Below are positions 51,840 through 59,924 of a stretch of DNA of 64,000 nucleotides, in pieces. This stretch comes from Proales similis (Eukaryota > Rotifera > Eurotatoria > Ploima > Proalidae): the NCBI GenBank assembly GCA_019059635.1, contig JAGVRJ010000003.1, forward strand, positions 1,922,001 through 1,986,000. Direction: 5' to 3'. Both the position numbers and the translations under genes were made by a program. A model generated the notes under the pieces. That model worked only from the letters and a program-made list of their open reading frames with translations, was not told the origin of the DNA and made no database searches. Position 1 is the stretch's first letter. Each line of letters starts with the position of its first letter.

Positions 51840-54800
51840 AGCCTTCGATTTCCAATTGAAAATCAAAATTCTCTTTTAGAAAAAGCTGCTAAAGGAAAGA
51901 TCTTCTCAACTCTAGACTTGAAATCAGGCTATTGGCAAGTTGGTGAAGAGGAATCCTAAATTCCCTATACGGCCTTTATAACACAGGATGGGCATTATGA
52001 ATTCACCAGAATGCGAATCTTTAACAGCATATTTGAGATGTCTAAGAGCTAAAAGTGTTGAAATCACTTAACGAGAAAATTTCAACAATCACCGCATGGC
52101 CAATTCCTAAGATTAAAAAAGATCTGCAAAGATTTCTGGGACTTCTGGGACTAATTACTACCGTCGTTTCATCAAGGACTATGCACAAATCTCAAAACCT
52201 TTATCTGACTTAAGGTTTAAGGGAGACACTAGTTCAATTTCGGCGAGGAGCCGTTAAGTGCATTTGAAGCCCTTAAAAACGCAATAACATCGTATCCGGT
52301 CCTGCGTCCACCAGATTTCTCAAAAGAATTCTTCCTTTATACTGATGCATCAGGATATGCCTTAGGAGCTGTCCTTAGTCAAAAGGATAACAACATGGAA
52401 TATGCATGAGCCTTCGCATCAAGGATCTTGACAAAAGAAGAGATTAATTGTACAATAACAGAAAAGGAGTGCCTAGCTCTTGTTTATGCGTTAAAAGTTT
52501 TCAGAAAGTACCTACTTGGTGTTCACTTCAAAATAATAACAGATCACTTCGCGCTTGTATGGTTACTTAACTTTAAAGAACCAGTTGGTCGTTTAGCACT
52601 ATGCACAACCCTTTGGAAAGCCTTTGATAAGGAGGTTGTTCACACAAGCGAATTAAAATTAGTGGTCCGGATGCAATTTCAAGAGCATATATTTTGCACG
52701 TCGGACTAAGAGAAGAGGAGCATGCGTCACAGTAAATGATTGTTGTATATGACGAAGAAGCTCTAATACATTACCTTAATTACGGTAAACATCTGCCTGG
52801 GACAATCAGACCAAAAGCTAACAACGTGGAACATTTGTCGGAAAATTACAAACTGCACGGTGAAGAATTTTTCTTTTTGTCAAAACAACGATGGCTTTAA
52901 AAAGAAGACGACAAAAAAAAGAAGGAAAAAAGAAGAGACTTTGTTGCCAAAGCTCACCTTCTTGGACACTTCAAAACGGAGACTACGTATTTAAGATTGC
53001 GTGAGCAGTGTTAGTGGTATGGCATGAAACGAGTAGGGAAGCATTCATACAAAGATGTTCTACATGTCAAAAGAATGACTTAGAAAAGCCAGTTTTTCAC
53101 CCAGCACAAGCATTAGTTACAGGAGTTTTTGATCGTATCGGAGTTGACATGGTACTTGGACTACCGGAAACAAAGGAGGGCCATATTGGCATTCTAGTGA
53201 TAACAGCAGTTCTAGTGATAACATGTTTGGCAGACAAACAAACTATTTTAAAAACTTTAGTTTAAAAGATTCTAAACATCTTTATACGGTACTAAATCGT
53301 CTAAAGGAACTAAAAAACCTAGTGGAGACGCTTTGGGAAGATTAAAAAGTAAAAAGTTCAAGCGCCCAAACAAAACAACTAAGCATTCAAAATAAACGCG
53401 ACAACGTCACGGAAGAAATCATTCCAATAGGCACAAAAGTATTTCTGCGAATTGAAGGACTTATATCTAAACTCGAGCCAAGGTACAAGGGCCCTTATAA
53501 AATGTTGGGACATACGAAACGCCGGAACTACGAATTGGCAGATACCTTAGGAGATCGACTTGAATTTTCTTATCCCAGACATAAATTAAAAATAGTGACT
53601 ATCGATGAGTCGTTACCAGAACAAAGTGCAAAGTTAGAGAAAGTTCTCCATCACAATCAACAAGGAGATACCAACTTCAATTTAGTTAAATGGAAAGATT
53701 TGCCAGAAAGCGAATCATCATCGATACCTGAAAGTTACTTCAATTAAACAAAACAAATAAAGGAATATTTTGATATAAAAGAATCAAAAACCAAGACGAC
53801 GGAGTAAACGTGTATCTTCAAAAGCATCATTCGCAGTCAATTTTCTAATGTTAATGGGATTTGTGACCGGAGTCTTTGGTGATGAATTAAAAGGAAATTT
53901 CACTTATTGTTTACCAAATCGGCATTCAATAGTAGACTTATCTAATTCATGTGTACAAGATGACTACACTCGTCAGCCTAACGAATAAGCAGTAAAGGAG
54001 TTTTTCAACACGAGAAAGCATTGCCGAAACCAAGTGCTTCACTTATTAGCCAAACTGAAAAACAAAATAATAGGTCAAGCATTCTAGTGCAAAGTAACTA
54101 AACACACCTCGACAACATAAAAAACCTTCTTTGGCAAACCGGAAAGATCGGACGAAATGGTTACGGTTACGCAAAAGTTGAATATTCATTTTATTGGAAA
54201 AGGACCTTCATGATACACTCATGCGAAATTTCTACTCATCTACTATCTGCGAAAGAGCCTAACTCGCACGTTTTCAATACAAAATGCGTAGCCACGGATA
54301 AATGGTGACGTGTGTGTGTGTGTTGCCAGATTCAGTTATCTACTGGGATAATTCAGCCTTCCATTCATCCTCCTTCAAGTTGATAGGAACTGACTTGTAC
54401 GAAATAACTGACACAATAATAATTTCGCGCAACAACAGTATAACTTTTGAAGTACTCAAAACTGAAACAGAATGTGGAATGTTAATGGCGACAACAAGAA
54501 ACGGATTGTTCTTAAGTAGGAACGTGCCTACTAACGTGATAACAGAGAACGAGATGCAGAAACTGAATCAAGTAATTTAGAGGAACTCAATCTATCAGAG
54601 CTCGACTACGAAAGATACGACAGAATGGTTGAAAATGATCACATGTTTAAACAATCATGCAGTTTAATGTTGCTGATTATTATTGGAATCATGTATAACC
54701 ATGAACAAATAGTCAAACTCAAAGACTTAACGTGCGGAAATTTGATCTTACTTGTTGGAAACGGGAATGTTCATCCAACTTTCTGTTACCCGGTGACTAA

Positions 54801-54978
54801 CGTCACTCTAATCGTAAGAAGTAGTGTGAAGTCATGTGAACCGCAAGTGTTGTTCAACGTAGGAAAACAAAGTGTAATGGGATATGAAAGTGATAGTTTA
54901 ATTATATCAAACATATACCATGAATGCAAAACTAGCAATAATAAACCACAACGGTTCATCGTGGATAGCAAGTCATGA
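51840..54978 (+). mobile_element. Element 4: decayed plus-strand Gypsy/env retroelement
   Basis: Reading along the plus strand: reverse transcriptase (IFSTLDLKSGYWQV near 51900-51945), RNase H (YTDASGYALGAVLSQ near 52335-52382, TEKECLALVYALKVFRKYLL from 52458), integrase (GVFDRIGVDMVLGLPETKEG near 53120-53180), GPY/F-like tail (53430-53600) and a chromodomain remnant (NLVKWKDLPES near 53680-53715). An envelope-like region follows to 54978. Stops and frame changes are frequent. I could not find its LTRs. It is related to elements 1 and 2 but is a separate lineage. Confidence 0.8.
53826..54978 (+). pseudogene. Element 4 envelope-like gene, broken
   Basis: It starts with a hydrophobic leader (FLMLMGFVTGVFG) after the chromodomain, then a Cys-bearing ectodomain in several frames. 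The block VIYWDNSAFHS and later ECGMLMATTRNGLFLS correspond to IIWDKAIV and EGLLLS in the element 1 envelope. The C-terminal part (54625-54978) is open for 117 codons. No terminal membrane helix is clear in this copy. Confidence 0.65.
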
Positions 54979-54999
54979 GAAAGCAAATATTCATCAGCT

Positions 55000-55441
55000 T
55001 TAATTTGCCTTCAATGCTGAAAGGAACACTCATCTTCTTCATACGAGCTATGTTTTAAGCGAGCTTAACATTTCTTCGAATAGTTTTTACCCAAGACCCT
55101 TCTTTACGACGATTGACCATGGTCGGTGATCGAAGTACGCCGTTGCTTTGGTACGGTAGTTTGCTTATGCTTAAGTAGCACTTAGTGTCCTTCTCTTATC
55201 TCGTTCCTTAAGCGCAACTTTTGGTCGCTTTTGTCGGTCATCTAGTGCATCCTTTGAATCACTCTCCTCTCTGCTCTTCTGACTATCTTTTTCTTGCGAA
55301 TTTCTTGTCACCAAGATCAGCCGACTATTCAATCGAGGATTTCCCGAGATCAAGTCTTCTGGCGCTTCTCCCTTCATCGAATATGTAGTCGCCCGGTAGT
55401 ATCGCAGAAAATCAACCAGCCTTTCCTCCATGCTGTCTACT
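55000..55441 (-). pseudogene. Integrase of an older retroelement, part downstream of the element 2 insertion
   Basis: The minus strand reads SMEERLVDFLRYYRATTYSM and EAPEDLISGNPRLNSRL, like the region after the catalytic Glu of Ty3-type integrases. It continues in frame from sequence right of element 2 (63039-63170), with the TACT target site between them. Confidence 0.65.
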
Positions 55442-55799
55442 TGTTAGCCGAGAGAAAGTCGGTGTAGGATTTTACAATTTTATTTTCGATTTAACTAAGA
55501 ATTGTAGAACTCGAGTCCTTCGCCGAAGCGGGACTCTATATAAAGTATTCCACCAAATAAATTTAAAACATTAACAATGATTTTAATTATTTAATTATTG
55601 AATCAAATGAATGGCAACAATGGTTGGGATGGGGAATCGGACTTAGGGAAAACATTAGCCGAGCACTGTGGCGAGGCCCAATGTCGACTCTATCTGGAAT
55701 ACATTAAATGATCGAGGGTGGACAATAATAATGTGCGGATGGTGGGGTAATTACGAAATAACAAGAGCGACTTAGCTGTATAGGACTTGCTCCGTGACA
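55442..55799 (-). repeat. Element 2 3' LTR
   Basis: This 358-bp LTR runs from TGTTAGCCGAG to CTCCGTGACA on the + strand, the same as 62681-63038. A TATA-like CTCTATATAAAG lies inside. Confidence 0.95.
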
Positions 55800-55834
55800 A
55801 GTCCCCCCCTCCGACTGAGGATCGTCCACGGTCC

Positions 55835-56265
55835 TTAGGGCTTTGGCCGACTGAGGTATCGGCAACGGTCCACTCTTTCCCCGTCCTGGGTGACCTCTCC
55901 GTCCTCCGTGACCTTTATTTTGGCCACCGTCCGGTCCGTCCGTCCCTTTTGGACCTGGTCTATAAGGGAATATTTACCCTTGATTTCGGCTTCGCTGAGC
56001 CAGATTCCCGCCTCCGGGGGTGTAATTGTTTCTCCGTTGGCTCTGACTCCGCCGTCCGGTTCGAAGTAGAAGAATTCTTCGGTCATTATAATGTCCTGAT
56101 CATAAGTGATATATTCCAGCATTGCCACCAGATAGAAGTTGACTGATCTTGGGTGAACGATGGCTAGGTAGTCCAGTCGTTCCCAAACCCGGTCTTGCTT
56201 TGCTCCCAGTCGATCCATCATCCGTTCCATTGTCTGCTGGTTGATTTTCTTTTCGTAGGTGTTCA

Positions 56266-56266
<1 letters not shown>
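55835..56266 (-). CDS. Element 2 accessory frame of unknown function
   Basis: This 143-codon frame starts MNTYEKKINQQTMERMMDRL and lies between the envelope stop and the 3' LTR. It has no signal peptide, membrane helix or domain I recognise. It is rich in charged residues, with an N-terminal helix-like part and an acidic middle (TEEFFYFEPDGG, then GIWLSEAEIKGKYSLID). The frame also stays open upstream through the A33 tract. A damaged counterpart in element 3 argues that it is maintained within the family. Expression could use a spliced or subgenomic RNA. Confidence 0.6.

Positions 56267-56267
<1 letters not shown>

Positions 56268-56300
<33 letters not shown>
56268..56300. repeat. 33-nt poly-T (sense poly-A) tract between envelope and accessory frame
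   Basis: Thirty-three consecutive T on the + strand, A on the sense strand, lie immediately upstream of the accessory ATG. Its length may be uncertain. It could be an old RNA poly-A junction or a slippage product. Confidence 0.85.
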
Positions 56301-56305
<5 letters not shown>

Positions 56306-56340
56306 ATCCTTAAATATTTGAATGGTTAAGTGAGTTTCTT

Positions 56341-59121
56341 TTAGTATTGGCCAAGCCTGTTTATGAGGTCCTGGGCCCGACTTCTCGGCTTTTCTATCAG
56401 CTCCAAGTCGTTCGTTCTCGGCTCCCGTCTGCATTTTGCGAGACGCTTGACTAAGATTGCTAAGAGCGCTATCATAATCATTCCCGTTCCAAGAACGAGC
56501 GCCGTTCTGTATCCTATTATTTTCTCGACGACCTCTGCGAAGTCTGCTGTGCTTTGGACTTCGTCGTCTACTAGCTGTTCTCTTATCTTTTCTGACAGCG
56601 TCTCTTTCACTCCCTCGTTCACGTCTTCTATATGTTTGACGAGCGAGTGTTTAAAGTCGTTGAGTTCTTTAAAATTATGCGACGCGTAATTAAATGACTC
56701 GCGTCCTTCCATCTTCGTCCTGATTATGTTGATTTTCCTTCCAACGTTCGAAAGCACTGTTCCATTCTTTACGTTAATGAAATTCATTTCGTCGCATCTC
56801 TTTGGTGTGCTTTTCTGAGTTATAAAATTCCCGTCTGTAAGCCAGCCTGTTTGGTTGGCCTTGCCGCTTTTAAAAGAGACAAATGCTTCTCTCGTGCAGA
56901 GTGAGTTGTTCAGGATCGTCACTTCTTTGGCGTCCGTGCATTCCGCTTTGAACATCTCTCCCGCTTCAGAGTAAACTACCCAGTCTTTAAGGATGTTTTC
57001 TATGAATCCATTAAAGCTGCTAGAAGTAAGGCGCAGTACAGTTTCTGCTAATCTGCACATTTCTTCTGACAGCGCCTGCCATCTTCTTCTGTTTCTTTCT
57101 TCCAGGTGGAATGTCGCTGCATCTATGCTCATTATTGTTAGTGTGTTAACCGAGTCTTGGTTTACGTGCGTCTCCATGTTTTTTGCTTCTGACTTGTTGA
57201 CCACCACGACCCCTTCTGTCGAGTTCCATCCTTCGACGCCGCATGCGTTGATCTTCTGGGTTCTCCTGATGAGGTAGTCCTGGTCAATCCACAGGTCGTT
57301 GTATTGCTTCATCCTCCTTTCGGCTATTTTCGTGAAGCTGCAGTTCTTTATTATTTCCTTTTTCCAAACGAACAGCCCTTCTTCTGTCTTGCAGAAGAGT
57401 CTATCCGCTCTGCAGTATGCGTTTCTTCCGAAATGGATCGGTTTATCCTTGTATTTGCCTTTGACCGACGTCTTCCTAGTTCTGCAGTTGAGTTTTTTGA
57501 AGACTTTGGTTGTCCAGAGCTCGAAATCGACGCTTGGGTCTTCCTCGTAGCTACAGTACTCCTCGTCGCACTTCATCGCCTCTTTTCCGCATCTTCCAGC
57601 TATTATCAGGGACCAGCAATCCCCCTCTGTCGGTTCCATGACCACTTCGTTCCTGTATTTTTCCCACTTGCCGAAAAACGGTTTGTAGGTGGTTATGGTG
57701 ATCTCTGAAATCCTACAAAAGTAAGCGGTTCCGTCTACTTCATACATCCTTCTCTCCAGTAGTGCCACGTCCGTTTCGAAGCCTCCGTGATCGCCTCCAA
57801 TCTTCATGCAGTACTCCTCCTGGATGTTTATCACTTTATCCGTTATTTTGCAAGCTTTAAACTCTCCTTCTAGTGTTAGTGCTTTCGCCAGTGGTGCGAG
57901 TAACCATATCAGTAGTATTGCTGTGAGTCCTGTGTGAGTGTTTCCTCCCTTCACTTCTCTCACGAGTTTGATTGGGGTTATTTCCTCATCTATCGAATTG
58001 AAATATTCGTTGATCATGTCCTGATGTGTGAAGTCTTCCTCGTCTACCCATGAGTTATCTTCTTCTGGGTAGCCTTTCCATTTTACGAAGTACTGTGTCT
58101 TTCCTTTTCTCGTCCTATGCTTGAGAATCTTTTCGACTTCGAACAGTTCATCATCTTCCTCCTCGCTGGCATGTTCTATCGCCACGAGCCTAGACCTTGG
58201 GTAAGTTCCCTTTAGCTCTTTTCCTTTCCTATTTTTGAGTTTATACACTCCTTTAGGTGTGACTTGTGTTATGGTGTATGGTCCGGTGTTCTTCGGTCTC
58301 AGTTTATTTCCTATTTTGTTGGACATTTGAGGCACCTTTATCATGACCTCTGTTCCGGCCGCGAGTTCTTCTGAGATTTTCGTGCATCTCGACTCCTGGT
58401 GTCTCTTTTGTCTCGCTTGCGCTTCTGCTATTTTCTCAATTGTTTTCGGAATTGTTTCTTCGTACCATTCTCTTATTTCTTGGCTTCTTTGCCAGAGTTG
58501 TGCTTGGGTGTCTTGTGATTCCTCAATCGTCCAATCTTCGAGGCCGTTCGGTTTTCGCCCGAACATCAGTTCGTACGGCGTGTGTTGTGTCGTTGATTGT
58601 TTATTTATCCTGAACGCAAGGCAAACGGCGTCTATCGAGTCTATCCAGTTCGTTCCTTCACCCTCAGTTTGTTTAGCGAGTGCTTTGATAAACGACTGGT
58701 TGAATCTTTCTGTCAATCCGTTGGTCCTCGGGTGGTACGCTGAAGTCTTCTTGTGAACCACGCCAAACTTCTTATTCACTTCGTTAATAATTTGGTTAAC
58801 GAATTCGGTGCCTTGATCCGAGAGGATTTCCTTCGGTGGCCCGAACAGAGATATATATTTGAACAGACAAGAGGCTATCTCTCCAGCTGCCTTGGATTTG
58901 ATCGGCAGTACGAACGGGTATTTAGTGAGGTACTCTGTTATCACTAGGCACCCCTTATATCCGTCTCTTGTCGTTGGCAGTCCGAAAACGAGGTCCACTC
59001 CTATTCTGTCAAATATTCCTGTGACCTTTAGAGCTTGAGCGGCTTGTTCTTCTTTGGTGGCTTTAGAGAATCTCAGGCAAACGAGGCATCCATTGATTAT
59101 TCTCTTGCATTGCATGTACAT
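56341..59121 (-). CDS. Element 2 joined integrase, chromodomain and envelope-like frame
   Basis: One uninterrupted frame of 926 codons. It enters in the integrase finger (CKRIINGCLVC), then shows the catalytic D, D and E in IGVDLVFG, LSDQGTEF and LTERFNQ. A GPY/F tail follows near 58330-58260 (NTGPYTITQV). The chromodomain lies near 58140-58000 (TQYFVKWKGYPEEDNSW). With no stop the frame runs into a hydrophobic leader (ILLIWLLAPLAKALTL near 57930-57880), a Cys-rich ectodomain (MKCDEEYC, then YCRADRLFC) and a C-terminal membrane helix (LVLGTGMIMIALLAILV near 56510-56460) with a cytoplasmic tail. The envelope shares its cysteine layout with element 1. Release would need signal-peptidase or other cleavage, or a spliced RNA. 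Confidence 0.9.
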   Translation of the reverse strand: MYMQCKRIINGCLVCLRFSKATKEEQAAQALKVTGIFDRIGVDLVFGLPTTRDGYKGCLVITEYLTKYPFVLPIKSKAAGEIASCLFKYISLFGPPKEILSDQGTEFVNQIINEVNKKFGVVHKKTSAYHPRTNGLTERFNQSFIKALAKQTEGEGTNWIDSIDAVCLAFRINKQSTTQHTPYELMFGRKPNGLEDWTIEESQDTQAQLWQRSQEIREWYEETIPKTIEKIAEAQARQKRHQESRCTKISEELAAGTEVMIKVPQMSNKIGNKLRPKNTGPYTITQVTPKGVYKLKNRKGKELKGTYPRSRLVAIEHASEEEDDELFEVEKILKHRTRKGKTQYFVKWKGYPEEDNSWVDEEDFTHQDMINEYFNSIDEEITPIKLVREVKGGNTHTGLTAILLIWLLAPLAKALTLEGEFKACKITDKVINIQEEYCMKIGGDHGGFETDVALLERRMYEVDGTAYFCRISEITITTYKPFFGKWEKYRNEVVMEPTEGDCWSLIIAGRCGKEAMKCDEEYCSYEEDPSVDFELWTTKVFKKLNCRTRKTSVKGKYKDKPIHFGRNAYCRADRLFCKTEEGLFVWKKEIIKNCSFTKIAERRMKQYNDLWIDQDYLIRRTQKINACGVEGWNSTEGVVVVNKSEAKNMETHVNQDSVNTLTIMSIDAATFHLEERNRRRWQALSEEMCRLAETVLRLTSSSFNGFIENILKDWVVYSEAGEMFKAECTDAKEVTILNNSLCTREAFVSFKSGKANQTGWLTDGNFITQKSTPKRCDEMNFINVKNGTVLSNVGRKINIIRTKMEGRESFNYASHNFKELNDFKHSLVKHIEDVNEGVKETLSEKIREQLVDDEVQSTADFAEVVEKIIGYRTALVLGTGMIMIALLAILVKRLAKCRREPRTNDLELIEKPRSRAQDLINRLGQY

Positions 59122-59924
59122 CCCTTTCCACCAGTATTTTTCTTTGACCTTTTCGTATGTTTTTCGAGTCCGAAGTGTCCGATCGCGTGCGTTTCTTTTA
59201 CTATCCGTGTTCTGTCCTCTATCTTCGGCACTTCCCGCTTATACCCTTGGTCATCTTTCTTGATGTGGTATACCTTTTCGTTTTCCCAGGCATATGATTT
59301 TGCCTTTTGATTTATTCTATTTATTTGTTTCCTTTGGAGTCCTGGTGAGTGGCGTCCTGTCCTTAGTAGGTTTAGCAGGTTATCGTCCTCCCAGATGTCT
59401 ACTTGCTTATTTTCTTCTTGATCTTCAGGCATCTCTAGTTCTTCCGTGAACATCACTTCTACCATTGCTCTGCTCACGTAGTCTGCATTGTCGTGCTTTT
59501 TCCCTGCTCTGTGAATGATCTGCATGTCGTATTGTTGCAGGACCAAGCTCCATCTTGCTAGCCTTCCCGTGGGTTCCTTTAATCCCATGAGCCATTTGAG
59601 CGCTGAGTGATCGGTTACCACTGTGAATGTGGTTCCGTAAAGGTAAACTCTGAAGTGATTTATGCCAGCTATTATAGCCAAGCATTCCTTTTCGGTTATT
59701 CCGTAGTTCTTCTCCCTGTCCTGGAGAAGTCTGGAGTAGTATCCTATGACGTACTCTCTTCCTTCGTCGTCCTTTTGCGACAAAATTGCTCCAAGTGCCA
59801 GTCCGCATGCATCCGTGTGCAGTATGAACGGCTTTTCGAAGTCTGGTTCCCTCAAGATAGGGTAAGAAGTCAGCGCTTCTTTGAGTTTTTGAATGCATCT
59901 TCGCATTCGTCTGTCCATGTCCAT
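59097..59924 (-). CDS. Element 2 RNase H and integrase N-terminus (frame between two frameshifts)
   Basis: This middle frame carries RNase H with LHTDACGLALGAILSQ, ITEKECLAIIAGINHF and TDHSALKWLMGL, then a linker and the start of the integrase finger (HAIGHFG). Compared with element 3, which reads EKTKEKVKERYWWKG on, the frame is lost near 59155-59165. It joins the upstream frame through another change near 59885-59895. Confidence 0.85.
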   Translation of the reverse strand: MDMDRRMRRCIQKLKEALTSYPILREPDFEKPFILHTDACGLALGAILSQKDDEGREYVIGYYSRLLQDREKNYGITEKECLAIIAGINHFRVYLYGTTFTVVTDHSALKWLMGLKEPTGRLARWSLVLQQYDMQIIHRAGKKHDNADYVSRAMVEVMFTEELEMPEDQEENKQVDIWEDDNLLNLLRTGRHSPGLQRKQINRINQKAKSYAWENEKVYHIKKDDQGYKREVPKIEDRTRIVKETHAIGHFGLEKHTKRSKKNTGGKGCTCNARE

